NCBI GenBank assembly: GCA_030646715.1
Contig: JAUSLJ010000029.1
Span: 1-64,000, forward strand
DNA from: Agitococcus sp.
Lineage (GTDB): Bacteria > Pseudomonadota > Gammaproteobacteria > Pseudomonadales > Moraxellaceae
Length of the DNA stretch: 64,000 nucleotides
Direction of reading: 5' to 3'
A program made the position numbers and the translations under genes. Position 1 is the stretch's first letter. Every line of letters begins with the position of its first letter. This document shows, in pieces, positions 20,491 to 31,054 of the stretch. Under the pieces are notes generated by a model, which was not told the DNA's origin, did not search any database, and was given only the letters and a program-made list of their open reading frames with translations.

Positions 20491-21735
20491 TTATTTAAAA
20501 CCAAAAATCAACTGCAACCATCCTGCCAACGCACCTGTTACCCCACCCAAAACAATCAAAATCCATTCATCCTCTTGAAAGGCAGGACGTAATAAGTTTT
20601 GGAATTCCGCAGGCGTTAACTTTCTCATCCGATCTAAAAACAACTCATTGACTTTGGCAGCTCGGCTTTCGTTTAAACCCGCGTCTGAAATCGGCACCAT
20701 GGTAGCGGCAATCGACTTATCAATAATCGTGTCTTTCAGTTTGGCGTATTCATCCCAACCCATCGTCATTTGAATCGCGGTACGGACAATCGGGCTATCT
20801 AACATTTTACCGACATGGCGTTTAATGACTTTCCGAGTTTTGTCGGCTTTAGGGCCAAACATCATTTCCGTCATAATTTGTTTAATGGTAAACAATTCAC
20901 GAGTGCTGATATGAGCAAAAACTTCGGTGACTTCATCTTGACGACGCATAAACGCGCCATGAAAAGTCATACCCATAAATTTTTTTGGTTCAATGGGATT
21001 AAACACCATCCAAATCGCTAACCAGTTCGTTAATAAGCCCCATAATGCCGCCCAAAAGACCAAAGTCCAATGCCAAGGGACGACTAACCATACACCCATT
21101 TGAATAATGCCGAAGAACAAGCCAATTGCGGCACTGATATGCCAAATAAAATTAATTTCTTTTTGACCTACACGTAAAAACATCCTGACCATCATCGCAC
21201 GGTCATTTTCCATTTGAGAAACAACCATTTGCCGCATATCGACTAAACTTTCGACATTAAAAGTCAGCTCTGTGACCAGCCCATCCATAATGGAAGGGAC
21301 TTGTTTACGCACATGCTGATAAATACGGCGTTTAATGCCGAGTGGTAAATTTTCCCACAGTGTTTTATTCCGCTCGCCCATCACCTCATCAATAAACTCT
21401 TCGACATTCTCCATCAGTGTTTCGCTGATGAATTCCGCCATCTCATCAGGCTTCATCTCGCGAAAGAATTCATCTAATGAACCAATTTTAGAGATAGACT
21501 GATCAACTAAAATGCCAGAAATTTTCCCGGCTTTACGCGGAACAATTCCCTGCCAACCCACAGGCAAACCCGCCACATGAAAACCCCAAAAGCCGATGGG
21601 ATAAAACACCATTTTCAGAGCCATCCACACATGTAGCCACGTGACTATCGAAGCGACCAAGGGAATACACATAAATGGCACGAAATCGGGACGGGCTTGA
21701 ATCTGTTGCCAAAACTGAAGAAGTGCGTCAATCAT
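20491..21735 (-). CDS. DUF445 family membrane protein
   Basis: 414 aa. A hydrophobic N-terminus (about 18-50), a central membrane hairpin (about 195-245) and a C-terminal membrane segment ending GALAGWLQLIFGF. The soluble helical parts contain the family's repeated pattern of short conserved blocks (GIVPRKAGKISGILVD, WLAIWMVFNPIEPKKFMG). DUF445 proteins are widespread inner-membrane proteins of unknown function. Single gene; ends at the bidirectional terminator. Confidence 0.85.
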   Translation of the reverse strand: MIDALLQFWQQIQARPDFVPFMCIPLVASIVTWLHVWMALKMVFYPIGFWGFHVAGLPVGWQGIVPRKAGKISGILVDQSISKIGSLDEFFREMKPDEMAEFISETLMENVEEFIDEVMGERNKTLWENLPLGIKRRIYQHVRKQVPSIMDGLVTELTFNVESLVDMRQMVVSQMENDRAMMVRMFLRVGQKEINFIWHISAAIGLFFGIIQMGVWLVVPWHWTLVFWAALWGLLTNWLAIWMVFNPIEPKKFMGMTFHGAFMRRQDEVTEVFAHISTRELFTIKQIMTEMMFGPKADKTRKVIKRHVGKMLDSPIVRTAIQMTMGWDEYAKLKDTIIDKSIAATMVPISDAGLNESRAAKVNELFLDRMRKLTPAEFQNLLRPAFQEDEWILIVLGGVTGALAGWLQLIFGFK

Positions 21736-21909
21736 TAGGATAGGCTACCTTGCGAGTTTTCAATGATGAGGACTTATGCCTGAGCTACACAAGTCTTAAT
21801 ATTTATTAGCCGTACGGCTAAAACCAATCGCTAACTATTGCCTATTTTAACTAGACAATAAGACAGCTTCTGCAAAAAAAGAAACTTATCATCTGCAATT
21901 TTGCTAATA

Positions 21910-22464
21910 CTACATTTTCAAAGCAGTGCTAAAACTAAAAAACACTCTTGGGGCAGCAGGTTCTAGCTCATTGGCAACCACTTTTTCACTAAACCCTGTA
22001 CCAATACCCACACTAATAATGCTACGCGTGTATTCACCCACCCAGTGATAACTCAAATCCGCGCCTGCACCTAAGCGATTGTAATCTTCGCCTTGACGTG
22101 ATGCACCAATCACATGACCAATAAAAACGCCAGCGAAATAACCAGAATCATCACGGCCATTGGTAATAGGTGTACGCCAACCGACATTAGCAGCAATATC
22201 ACGAATGTCAGCTTCCATAAACTTTCCGACGCGTAGATAAAAATTACCTGCATCAGTGACAGTTTCAACATTCGCATTCAACATATCGTCAAACAAACCA
22301 AGCCCTACATAAGTAGAAACTGGCTTCATTTTTGCCAAGTGACCGTGCATTTTTTCACTATAGGTTTGAGGCTTTTGCTCGACAGGCTCTTCAGTATCTG
22401 CAAGCGCATGAGCCGCAAATAATACTAAGGGAATAACGGCTAAAATATGAAAACGACGAGCCAT
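21910..22464 (-). CDS. Putative small outer-membrane beta-barrel protein
   Basis: 184 aa. Signal peptide cleaved after HALA-D; then a mostly polar chain with alternating hydrophobic residues typical of beta strands (YVGLGLFDDML, FYLRVGKF, YFAGVFIGHVIGA, IISVGIGTGF) and a last strand RVFFSFSTALKM. An 8-stranded outer-membrane barrel is plausible. I do not recognise a named family. Lies 72 bp after the sodium:solute symporter on the same strand. Confidence 0.65.
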   Translation of the reverse strand: MARRFHILAVIPLVLFAAHALADTEEPVEQKPQTYSEKMHGHLAKMKPVSTYVGLGLFDDMLNANVETVTDAGNFYLRVGKFMEADIRDIAANVGWRTPITNGRDDSGYFAGVFIGHVIGASRQGEDYNRLGAGADLSYHWVGEYTRSIISVGIGTGFSEKVVANELEPAAPRVFFSFSTALKM

Positions 22465-22536
22465 ACCAAAATCCTCTCACTATTGTTCTTATCAAAACGC
22501 TAATCATAAGCAAATAAGCCACAATTAGCGTGTTTT

Positions 22537-23973
22537 TTATTGTTGCCCACCGACTTTTTGCTCTTGTGAAGCAATAAAAGTGGGGGAAAGTGCGCCAACA
22601 ACCATCCCGACAATCGCGGCAATTAAACCTGCTAATTGAGGAGGCCATAATCCTTCAGGAGCCGTTGCCTCTAAAAACACCCATACACTTACGCCCAAAA
22701 CCATCGACACCACCGCCCCTTGAGTATTAGCTTTCTGCCAATAAACCCCCGCAGCTAGTGGTACAAATGCCGCCACTAAAGTGACTTTGTACGCATTTTC
22801 GACCATTTCAAAAATAGATGATTCCGAGTTTAGCGCAAATAAGGTGACAAAAACGCCAAAAATAAGCACGACACCCCGAATAATATGCAGAAACCGCTGA
22901 TCTGGCACACGTCCTAGAAAAGGTTTTAACACGTTTTCAGTAAAAATGGTGGACGGTGCTAATAATGTACCTGAAGCTGTACTCATAATCGCTGATAATA
23001 ATGCACCAAAAAACATCACTTGCGCAAAAACAGGCGTATGTTGCATGACCAGTGTCGGCAGCACCAATTGGCTATCGGTCTCTAATAAGCCTGTAACCAT
23101 TTTTTCATCAATCAAAAAAGCAGAATACGCTAAAAAGATGGGAATAAAAGCAAAAAGAAAATACAAGCTGCCACCCAATACCGCTCCACGCACCGCTGTA
23201 TTTTCATTTTTAGCCGACATCACGCGTTGAAAGACATCTTGTTGAGGAATAGAACCGAGTGCCAAAGTCAAAAACGCACCCAAGAAAGCTAAAATGCCCG
23301 CCAGTGTCGGTTCAGGCCAAAAATTGAGTTTCCCTGAGTTTTCTGCATGTTGAATCACTTCTGCTACGCCACCGTCTAATTGCCCCGTGACGATATAACC
23401 CACATACAACATCCCTAACACGATAATAATCATTTGAAAAAAGTCAGTCATCGCCACCGACCACATACCACCATAGATGGTATAAATAATGACAATGATC
23501 GCACCAATCACAATGCCCACATCAGTACTAATTGCACCCTCTGACAGCACATTAAAGACCAAGCCTAAAGCACACATTTGCGCAGACACCCAGCCCAAGT
23601 ACGACAACATAATGGCTAAGGAAGTCGCCAACTCCACACCGCGACCATATTTAATGCGAAAGAAATCGCCTATCGTCAGCAAATTCATACGATAAAGTTT
23701 ACGAGCGAAAAAAACGCCCACCAGAATCAAACATAAAGCAGCACCAAACGGGTCAGCAACAATGCCGTGTAAACCTTCTTGGATAAAGGTTGACGATGTT
23801 CCTAATACCGTTTCCGAACCAAACCATGTCGCAAAAACAGTCGCGGTGGTGATGTATAACGGTAAACTTCGCCCCGCTACGACATAATCTTGACTGCTAT
23901 GCACTCGCCTTGCCGCGTATAAACCAATTGCTATTGATGCTAGTAAATATAAACCGACAAAAAAATTCAGCAT
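22537..23973 (-). CDS. Sodium:solute symporter family transporter
   Basis: 478 aa, about 13 membrane helices, LeuT-fold SSS family (PutP/PanF relatives). Family blocks: SSQDYVVAGRSLP near the N-terminus, ATWFGSETVLGTSS in helix 2, and LLSAIMSTASGTLLAPST, the Na+-site helix with the typical small and hydroxyl residues. Imports an organic solute with Na+; the substrate cannot be read from sequence. GGCGGAG lies 6 nt before the ATG. The beta-barrel gene downstream may be co-transcribed. Confidence 0.88.
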   Translation of the reverse strand: MLNFFVGLYLLASIAIGLYAARRVHSSQDYVVAGRSLPLYITTATVFATWFGSETVLGTSSTFIQEGLHGIVADPFGAALCLILVGVFFARKLYRMNLLTIGDFFRIKYGRGVELATSLAIMLSYLGWVSAQMCALGLVFNVLSEGAISTDVGIVIGAIIVIIYTIYGGMWSVAMTDFFQMIIIVLGMLYVGYIVTGQLDGGVAEVIQHAENSGKLNFWPEPTLAGILAFLGAFLTLALGSIPQQDVFQRVMSAKNENTAVRGAVLGGSLYFLFAFIPIFLAYSAFLIDEKMVTGLLETDSQLVLPTLVMQHTPVFAQVMFFGALLSAIMSTASGTLLAPSTIFTENVLKPFLGRVPDQRFLHIIRGVVLIFGVFVTLFALNSESSIFEMVENAYKVTLVAAFVPLAAGVYWQKANTQGAVVSMVLGVSVWVFLEATAPEGLWPPQLAGLIAAIVGMVVGALSPTFIASQEQKVGGQQ

Positions 23974-24124
23974 GGTCTGCTCCGCCCAAATCTGGAGGCA
24001 ACCTGAAGTCTAAAACTTAAGGTTAATTTAGTAAAAAATGGCTTGCGATTCTAAAAGTTTAATCGCGAAATGTCGCGGTTTTTACAACAGTAATTAAACT
24101 TATATCGACGTTTAAAGGCAAAAA

Positions 24125-25264
24125 TCAGACCAGAAATTCTAATTTTTTTAACATCTCTATCGCTGCAACATCTTGTTGGTCAACAAACACGTGATGAGAT
24201 GCAAATTGCCTACGAGGCCAATAGTGCTTACGCAACAAATCAAACGCTAAAGCCCGTTCAGCATCGGCAAGTTGCATGGTTTCGCGGAATTGCTCGTCAT
24301 CATTAAATATGGGATAAGCCGCCTGAAGAACTTGTGACAACATCAGCCAAAGATTTTCATTGGGTAATGCCGTAATGACAGACGAATTGACAGGGAGAAA
24401 ATCCTTTAATTGATGTTGCTGTGGTTGTGCCAAAAACTGGCATAAGGCTTGATACACTTGCTCTGTACCACGTGTCCGCCCTTCTAAGCTGTATCCTGCA
24501 ATATGGGGTGTTGCCAACATCAGATGAGGGATTAGACGAGCATTAATCAACGGCTCTCCTTCCCAGACATCCAAAATAATGGCAGCTAAATGCTCAGGAT
24601 TATTCTCAACAAAATTAAGCAATGCCTGATTATCAATGACCGCACCACGCCCTGTATTGAGCAAAATACTGTTAGGTTTTAACCGTGATAATGAGACTTC
24701 ATTCAATAGATGATATGTTGGATATTCGCCCTGACGAGTTAACGGTGTATGCAGTGAAACAATGTCAGCCGAAGCCATTAACTCCTCAAAACTACATTGT
24801 TGAATCGTTGGGCGATTAACGAAGGGATCACAACCCAACACTTTGATTCCCAATGATTGGGCAACCGTAGCCAACAGAAAACCGACATTGCCCAAACCGA
24901 CGATCCCTAATACTTTAGCGGAAGGGTCTATCTGTAAACGTGCTGAAACGGCGGCGATTGCCGTCAATACATATTCAACGACACTACGCGCATTACACGC
25001 AGGTGCCGTCGTCAGGGTGATATTTTGTGAGTCTAACCATTCTTTATCTAAATGATCCGCACCTATCGTCGCACTGCCAACAAAACGCACACGACTATTG
25101 GTTAATAAATTAGCATTCACTTCTGTGACCGAACGCACCAATAACACATCCGCGTCTTTGACTTGCTCATTTGACAACTGACGGCCTGAATAACAACTTA
25201 ATTGACCAAAATCACTAAAAAACGCTTGTACCAAAGCCATATTTTCGTCTGCAACTATGCGCAT
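24125..25264 (-). CDS. pdxB: Erythronate-4-phosphate dehydrogenase PdxB
   Basis: Second step of the DXP-dependent pyridoxal 5'-phosphate pathway: NAD-dependent oxidation of 4-phosphoerythronate. 379 aa. D-2-hydroxyacid dehydrogenase fold: GIVGLGNVGFLL (NAD), NTGRGAVID (catalytic Arg), WEGEP (Glu) and TPHIAGYS (His), then the PdxB-specific C-terminal dimerisation domain. The N-terminus MRIVADENMALV matches PdxB. The ATG at 25264 is favoured because AGG lies 7 nt upstream; the ATG two codons earlier is too close to it. Confidence 0.95.
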   Translation of the reverse strand: MRIVADENMALVQAFFSDFGQLSCYSGRQLSNEQVKDADVLLVRSVTEVNANLLTNSRVRFVGSATIGADHLDKEWLDSQNITLTTAPACNARSVVEYVLTAIAAVSARLQIDPSAKVLGIVGLGNVGFLLATVAQSLGIKVLGCDPFVNRPTIQQCSFEELMASADIVSLHTPLTRQGEYPTYHLLNEVSLSRLKPNSILLNTGRGAVIDNQALLNFVENNPEHLAAIILDVWEGEPLINARLIPHLMLATPHIAGYSLEGRTRGTEQVYQALCQFLAQPQQHQLKDFLPVNSSVITALPNENLWLMLSQVLQAAYPIFNDDEQFRETMQLADAERALAFDLLRKHYWPRRQFASHHVFVDQQDVAAIEMLKKLEFLV

Positions 25265-25430
25265 CGTCATGCCTGCTCTTATTTAATGTCAGTAAGTCAT
25301 TTTATCGCTTTCTTCAACAATAAATTCTTTAAACTGTCCAAAGACCATACAATAATGCAAACTCTTTCTCTTTTATCTAAAAAACACCCTTTGACTGTCA
25401 GCTTACCTTATGCGTTAATCGCAATCAGCT

Positions 25431-25460
25431 TTGATTTTCGTAGCGTATTTGTCTTATCAT
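25431..25460 (+). promoter_or_regulatory. Candidate promoter of the trans-envelope operon
   Basis: TTGATT (25431-25436), 18-bp spacer, TATCAT (25455-25460), about 45 bp before the first gene at 25505. Plausible sigma-70 site chosen by eye. Confidence 0.35.
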
Positions 25461-25504
25461 AGAAGCGCTGATATTTTTTATAACCATAGCGACTGATTAT
25501 AATC

Positions 25505-26035
25505 ATGAACAAGGGATACTCTTTATTACTCGTTGGCTGTCTCACAGCATTCACTGCGTCTGTTGCCTTTGCAGCAGGTGAGTCTAGCCTTCCCTCTGAC
25601 TTACAAGACCTAAAGTCTGAAGTCTTATCACTCAATCGTGACGTGACCCAACTTGAAAGTGAGTTGTTATTTCCTAGCTCTAGCACCACAGTACTGATGG
25701 GAGTTAATGCAGGCAGCAAAATACGATTGGTCGATGTCAAACTCAGTGTTGACGATCAAATTGTCAGCTACCATGCTTACTCCGAGCAAGAAACGGCGGC
25801 TTTAGGTAAAGGTGGCTTACATCGTTTATTTATGGGTAACGTCAGCAGTGGCGCACATACCATGCAAGCTGTGATAACAGCCTATGACTCTGCTGGTAAA
25901 GACTTTCAACGCACCGTCAATTATAGCTTTAGCAAAAACAGCTTGCGTAAGATTGTTGAAATAAAAGCTGGCGATGATAACTCTAAAGTTCAACCTGCCC
26001 TATTTAACTTCCGTGAATGGGAAAGCAAAAACTAA
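25505..26035 (+). CDS. Periplasmic protein of trans-envelope machine (gene 1 of 9)
   Basis: 176 aa. Signal peptide cleaved after AFA-A, then a short coiled coil (LQDLKSEVLSLNRDVTQLESE) leading into a beta-rich domain (KIRLVDVKLSVDDQIV; RLFMGNVSSGAHTMQAV). Homologues are, as I recall, often mislabelled as AraC family regulators; there is no DNA-binding domain and the signal peptide argues against it. It opens a run of nine same-strand genes with gaps of at most about 45 bp or 4-bp overlaps. Probably a periplasmic scaffold piece of the machine; function unknown. Confidence 0.75.
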   Translation: MNKGYSLLLVGCLTAFTASVAFAAGESSLPSDLQDLKSEVLSLNRDVTQLESELLFPSSSTTVLMGVNAGSKIRLVDVKLSVDDQIVSYHAYSEQETAALGKGGLHRLFMGNVSSGAHTMQAVITAYDSAGKDFQRTVNYSFSKNSLRKIVEIKAGDDNSKVQPALFNFREWESKN

Positions 26036-26062
26036 GTATCGCCATTAGGATAGAACAATACT

Positions 26063-27976
26063 ATGAAGCGGATAGCGTATTATACTGGGCGATGGTCGGT
26101 CATCGCCCTTGCCATTGCAGCCATCAGTCAACCTGCTTTAGCCGTTGATTTAAAGAAACGCTTAGATGTTTCTACAGATACCCGTGAGCCTGAATTTGGC
26201 CAGATTTATTATGACTATCACATGGGTCATCATTTCTCCGCTTTAAACACGGTAATCCAAGACAAAAATAAAGGTCTTTTTACCGATGACGATGCTGAAA
26301 CGGAAAGTCTATTAGGTGATTTATACACCGAATTTGGCCTGCCCAGAGAGGCCGATGCCGCATTGTCACGTGTACAAGCACAAGATATTCCCTCTAGTAC
26401 GCGTAATATGCCGTGGCTACGCTATGGAAAATTTTTATACCAAGTGGGCAACGATGTAGCAACCGAAAATTATCTACGCAAACCACCTGCAAACTTAACC
26501 AGCTACCAAGAGTCAGAACGTCGGGTTATTTTAGCCAATGTTTTAATTCATAAAAAAAGCTATGCCGAAGCAATTCAGCTACTAACTGACTTGCCCGCGC
26601 AAGGTGCTTTAGCAAGCTACGGTCTTTACAACCTTGGAGTTGCTTATATTCAAGAAGGTAAATTCGTTGCAGGTATTGCTAGCCTTAACAATATGATACG
26701 TGCCGCTGGTAGTGACAACGAAAGCCTCAATCTAAAAGATAAAGCTGCTTTGGCAATTGCCTATCAATATTTAAAAAATGGTAATTACGAGGACGCGCGA
26801 AACTCTTTATTGCGTGTACGTCTAGAAGGCCCTTACAGTAACTCCGCATTACTAACCTTAGCTTACTCTCATTACTTGAGCAAAAATTACGAGAAGGCAC
26901 TACCAGCCACTTTGGAACTACAAAGTCGTAATCCTGCTGACCCCACCGTACAAGAAGCTTTTTTGCTAGGTGCACGTGTTTATGAAGATCTAGGGGCAAA
27001 AAACCAAGCAATTGCCAGTTATAGAATTGGTGCGCTTACCCTACGTGAGCAATTAACCCAATTAGAAAGAACCGCATTGCGTATAGACGCGGATAATTGG
27101 CCAGACGTTTTGGCTCCTGCGCAAGTTAATACCAACGATGCCGATCCGCTCAACTTAAAACCTTTGCCAGCCACAAATAATGCCATTACTGCTGGCTTAT
27201 TCTCTAAACTTTTCGCTTCGCCTGCTTTTAATGAAGGCTTCAAGCAATACCAACAACTTGATCGGATTAAGAGCTTATTAGATACACGCTTACGTGATAT
27301 TGCCGCACTGCAAGAAGTCGCGCAAACCTTAGAGGCACGCCAAAACCAGATACCCGATGCCGTAAGTCGCCTTAAAGTGCTACGTGAAAACTATGTGACA
27401 TTGGTTAAAAAGTGGCAAGCAGTACAAATTCGCGCTAAACGTATGGGCACAAATGTCGATTCCTACAGCGAAGCGGCCACACAAGCTGAAACAGCACGTT
27501 TACAGCAAATCAATAAGTTACTGCGTAAAATAAGCAAACTTGGTCTTGACGCTAAACAAGAACAAGAAATGCAAGACCGCCTCAATCGTCTTAAAAGTTT
27601 GACGATGTTTGAAGTGGCTAGACATGCAGCATCGCGTGATGAAATTTATGAAAAACTGCAAGAATCGACTGAGCAATTACGGGATACTAAATCTCGCTTA
27701 GCCACTGTCGAAACGTTGTTGGCAGACAATCAAAATGTCTTGCAACGTAAAAACAGTCAAAAATTTCCTGAATTAAAAGACAAAGCACTGGCACTGCAAA
27801 CGCAAGTTGACGAGGCTAAATTGTCGTATAAAAATCACTTGCGTACTTTGGCAAAAAGTCTAATAGAAGAGCGTCGCCAACGCTTGACGACCTATATTAC
27901 CGAAACCTATTTAGGGATGGAGCGTGTCGAAAACAAGCCTAGCCCCGTTGCCCCAAAAGTTAGTGAAAAATTATGA
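26063..27976 (+). CDS. Periplasmic TPR / coiled-coil protein (gene 2 of 9)
   Basis: 637 aa. Signal peptide cleaved after ALA-V (about 27). Residues about 40-330 are tandem TPR-like helical repeats (ALASYGLYNLGVAYIQEGKF); about 395-625 is charged and coiled-coil-rich (QEQEMQDRLNRLKS). No catalytic motif. Last four bases overlap the next gene (ATGA), indicating translational coupling to the large TPR lipoprotein. Likely a periplasmic scaffold. Comparable TPR proteins belong to the Myxococcus Glt set, but one-to-one orthology cannot be claimed from reading. Confidence 0.8.
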   Translation: MKRIAYYTGRWSVIALAIAAISQPALAVDLKKRLDVSTDTREPEFGQIYYDYHMGHHFSALNTVIQDKNKGLFTDDDAETESLLGDLYTEFGLPREADAALSRVQAQDIPSSTRNMPWLRYGKFLYQVGNDVATENYLRKPPANLTSYQESERRVILANVLIHKKSYAEAIQLLTDLPAQGALASYGLYNLGVAYIQEGKFVAGIASLNNMIRAAGSDNESLNLKDKAALAIAYQYLKNGNYEDARNSLLRVRLEGPYSNSALLTLAYSHYLSKNYEKALPATLELQSRNPADPTVQEAFLLGARVYEDLGAKNQAIASYRIGALTLREQLTQLERTALRIDADNWPDVLAPAQVNTNDADPLNLKPLPATNNAITAGLFSKLFASPAFNEGFKQYQQLDRIKSLLDTRLRDIAALQEVAQTLEARQNQIPDAVSRLKVLRENYVTLVKKWQAVQIRAKRMGTNVDSYSEAATQAETARLQQINKLLRKISKLGLDAKQEQEMQDRLNRLKSLTMFEVARHAASRDEIYEKLQESTEQLRDTKSRLATVETLLADNQNVLQRKNSQKFPELKDKALALQTQVDEAKLSYKNHLRTLAKSLIEERRQRLTTYITETYLGMERVENKPSPVAPKVSEKL

Positions 27977-30900
27977 TTGCTAAGACATCTCTCTATCAGC
28001 TTACACCACTAGCGGTCGCGGTAGCATTTGTCACCGCGTGTAGCAGTGCGCCTACACCATCAACAACTGCGTATAAGCCTTCTGTTTATGTGCCTGCGCC
28101 TGTTAAAACCTTGGCCAGCTTAGAAAATACCACGGTTTCTATTGTTCCAGAGCCTTCTCCTTTTGATGATCCATCAAAGCGACTGGAAAAATTACAGCCG
28201 CGATCCAATCCTTTGGCACTTCAACCTGTAGAAGAAGTTACCGCGAATGCCTCGACTGTAGATTCGCAAATCAACGAAAAACTCAACGAATCTTTATACA
28301 ACCGCCTGATTCAAGATGCTAAAGCGGCAAGAGATCCAGGTACAGCAACCGCTTATTTAAGCGTTGCTCGTCGTTTGAAAGAAGGTTCTAATAATCCAGA
28401 TGTTGATAAAGCTGAGCAAGAAATGCTCACCAAAAACGTTGAGTTTTATCAGGACTTAATCGAACGTATGCCTGCTGCTGAGTCAAGAGCAGAAATTTAT
28501 TATGAGCTGGCTAAAAACTACGATTTATTGACAAAAAAAGAAGAATCGATTGCCGCGCTAAAAACGCTGGCTGAAAAATACCCAGAAACGCCCCATATTA
28601 CTGAAGTTCGTTTTCGCTTGGCTGAATATGCGTTTGCGGCCAATCACTTTATCGAAGCTGCTGATTATTACGGCAAAGTCCTAGAAGATAAAAAATCAGA
28701 CTTTTACGACCAATCTCTTTACAAGCGTGGTTGGGCGTTATATCGCGCCTCAAACTATGACGATGCCATTCCCCTCTTTTTTGCCTTTGCGGAAAAAATT
28801 TGGATTAAACCGAAGAAAAGCAAACAAGAAGAAGATGCTTTACAAAGTGGTTTAGACATTATTAGTCTTTCACTCATCCAAATGGATGGTGCTAAATCAT
28901 TGAATGCCTATTTTGATAAAACGGGCGAAAAATTCTATGAATCGATTATTTACAATAACTTAGCTAAAGCTTATATCGGCAAAAAACTCTATCGTGATGC
29001 CGCCGAAACCTACACTGCATTTATTGATCGTCATCCTTTTGACCCCGATGCCCCTGAGTTAAGTACCGCGATTATCAACACTTATGATTTGGGTGGTTTT
29101 CCCTCTTTAGTTGTCACGGCTAAAGAAGAGTTTGTCAAACATTACGACCCTAGCAGTACCTTTTGGCAACAATCCGACGCGCAAACACAAGAGAAACTCC
29201 GCCCCATCTTAGAAAGCCATATTATCGACTTGGCTAAGCACTATCATGCTTTAGCGCAACTGGATAATGAGGCGGCAGACTATCAAAAAGCAGCAACTTG
29301 GTATCGTGCTCATTTAAGCTTAAAGCCTAAAGAAGAAGATGCCATTGTTGTTAATCAACTATTGGCTGAAGTATTGTATTCTGCAAAAAATTATAATGAA
29401 GCCATCTTTGAGTTTGAAAAAACCGCCTATGACTATACTAATAATCCTAAAGCTGCCGAAGCTGCCTACTTTGCATTGTTAAGTTATCAAGAGTGGGATA
29501 AATCATTAGGTACAGACGAGGCTGCTCGCAAAGGATTAACTTCTCAGCGATTGGCAAGTACCATTAAATTTGCCGAGCACTTTCCTCAAGATAGTAATAC
29601 CACTGTCGTCATGCAGGGTATCACGCAATTTATTTACGATCATTATCAAGAATATGATGATAAGGCAAAACAGCTCACCAAGGATTTAGAAGCGCAAATT
29701 ACTCGTATTGTCGCCACACTGCCTGAAGACAAAAACTCTGCCTTATTATTACAAGGGCAAACCAACTTGTACTTACACTTCAAGGATTTTGATAGTGCCG
29801 TTAGATCTGCTCAAGCATTACTTGCTATCAACCCACCCGTGGATCAAACATTACGTTTAGAAGCGGCCACCGTTGTTGCTGATGCTCAGTTTGATAAAGG
29901 TAACTTGGAAGATGCCGATAAGTCTTATCAACAAGTACTAGCCTTTGATATTAAAGACACGAAGCTAAAAGCACGTTATCAAGATCGTTTGGCGACAACT
30001 TATTATCGCCAAGCAGAAAAGCTTCGTGATGAAAAAAACCCCGAACTTGCAGCACAAGCCTTCTTGAAAGCAGCTGATATGGCGGCCGATACCAAACTGA
30101 AAGCCACTGCTGATTTTGATGCGGCAACAGTATTATTAAATGCCGAAAAGTTCAAAGAAGCGATTCCTGTACTTATTGCTTTCCGCACTCGTCATCCTGA
30201 TAGCCCACTCAGTCAAGACATTCCTGAAAAACTGGCTGTGGCCTATGAAAAATCGGATGATTTAGGTAATGCGGCTTTGCAATATCAAGCCATTGCCGCT
30301 CGTGACCAAAAGAAAAACCCAGCCGCCTCTCGTGAAGCGTTGTGGTTAGCCGCTGAAACCTTTGAAAAAATCAAACAACCCGAACAGGCACTCAAAATTT
30401 ATCAGCAATACAGTGCCGACACCACCAACCCTGTGGATTTACGCGCTGAAGCTGTTTATCGTATTTATACTTACAACGACAAAAACAATCTCGTGACTGA
30501 GGCTCAAAGCTCCCTGAAAAATCTAGCGCAGATTTATGATAAGTTAGGCGACAAAGCTCCTCCGCGTATTCGTTACTTTGGAGCCATGGCTCATTTCAAA
30601 ATGACTCAGCCTTTGTATGATAACTTTGCTGCTATCACACTGAAACAGCCATTAAAACCGAACTTGTTAGCGAAGAAAAAAGCCATGCAAGCCGCATTGG
30701 TTGCTTACAACCAAGTAGCCAATATTGGTGTTGCTGAATTCACGACGGCTGCTAATTATCAACAGGCGCAAATTTATCAAAAACTGGCCGCTGATCTTAT
30801 TGCCAGTGAAAAACCTAAAGGACTCAGTGACTTAGAATTAGAACAATATGGCATCTTATTGGAAGAACAGGCCGAACCTTTAGCGAACAAAGCCATCGAC

Positions 30901-31044
30901 ATTTATACCGCTAATGCCAATTTAGTGAAGCAAGATGTTTATGATGGCTTCGTGCAAAAAAGTTTTACTGCTCTTGCTGAACTATCACCTGGTCGCTATA
31001 AAAAGAGTGAACAGATAGAAGACGCAATCGACGAGATTTACTGA
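27973..31044 (+). CDS. Large TPR lipoprotein (gene 3 of 9)
   Basis: 1023 aa. Lipobox VTAC followed by SSAP: an outer-membrane lipoprotein. After a Pro-rich stretch (about 25-95) the chain is almost all helical repeats of TPR/TolA-binding YbgF type (AEIYYELAKNYDLLTKKEESI; VRFRLAEYAFAANHFIEAADYY; VAYEKSDDLGNAALQYQAIA). Its size and repeats recall the large TPR proteins of the Myxococcus gliding envelope complex (AgmU/GltD type). Start overlaps the preceding stop by 4 bp; the next lipoprotein follows at 10 bp. Confidence 0.82.
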   Translation: MIAKTSLYQLTPLAVAVAFVTACSSAPTPSTTAYKPSVYVPAPVKTLASLENTTVSIVPEPSPFDDPSKRLEKLQPRSNPLALQPVEEVTANASTVDSQINEKLNESLYNRLIQDAKAARDPGTATAYLSVARRLKEGSNNPDVDKAEQEMLTKNVEFYQDLIERMPAAESRAEIYYELAKNYDLLTKKEESIAALKTLAEKYPETPHITEVRFRLAEYAFAANHFIEAADYYGKVLEDKKSDFYDQSLYKRGWALYRASNYDDAIPLFFAFAEKIWIKPKKSKQEEDALQSGLDIISLSLIQMDGAKSLNAYFDKTGEKFYESIIYNNLAKAYIGKKLYRDAAETYTAFIDRHPFDPDAPELSTAIINTYDLGGFPSLVVTAKEEFVKHYDPSSTFWQQSDAQTQEKLRPILESHIIDLAKHYHALAQLDNEAADYQKAATWYRAHLSLKPKEEDAIVVNQLLAEVLYSAKNYNEAIFEFEKTAYDYTNNPKAAEAAYFALLSYQEWDKSLGTDEAARKGLTSQRLASTIKFAEHFPQDSNTTVVMQGITQFIYDHYQEYDDKAKQLTKDLEAQITRIVATLPEDKNSALLLQGQTNLYLHFKDFDSAVRSAQALLAINPPVDQTLRLEAATVVADAQFDKGNLEDADKSYQQVLAFDIKDTKLKARYQDRLATTYYRQAEKLRDEKNPELAAQAFLKAADMAADTKLKATADFDAATVLLNAEKFKEAIPVLIAFRTRHPDSPLSQDIPEKLAVAYEKSDDLGNAALQYQAIAARDQKKNPAASREALWLAAETFEKIKQPEQALKIYQQYSADTTNPVDLRAEAVYRIYTYNDKNNLVTEAQSSLKNLAQIYDKLGDKAPPRIRYFGAMAHFKMTQPLYDNFAAITLKQPLKPNLLAKKKAMQAALVAYNQVANIGVAEFTTAANYQQAQIYQKLAADLIASEKPKGLSDLELEQYGILLEEQAEPLANKAIDIYTANANLVKQDVYDGFVQKSFTALAELSPGRYKKSEQIEDAIDEIY

Positions 31045-31054
31045 GGAATTATTC

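Noticed and set aside
24059-24080. Small CGCGA/TCGCG palindrome after pdxB as terminator
   Set aside because: The stem is only 5 bp and no T run follows on the minus strand.
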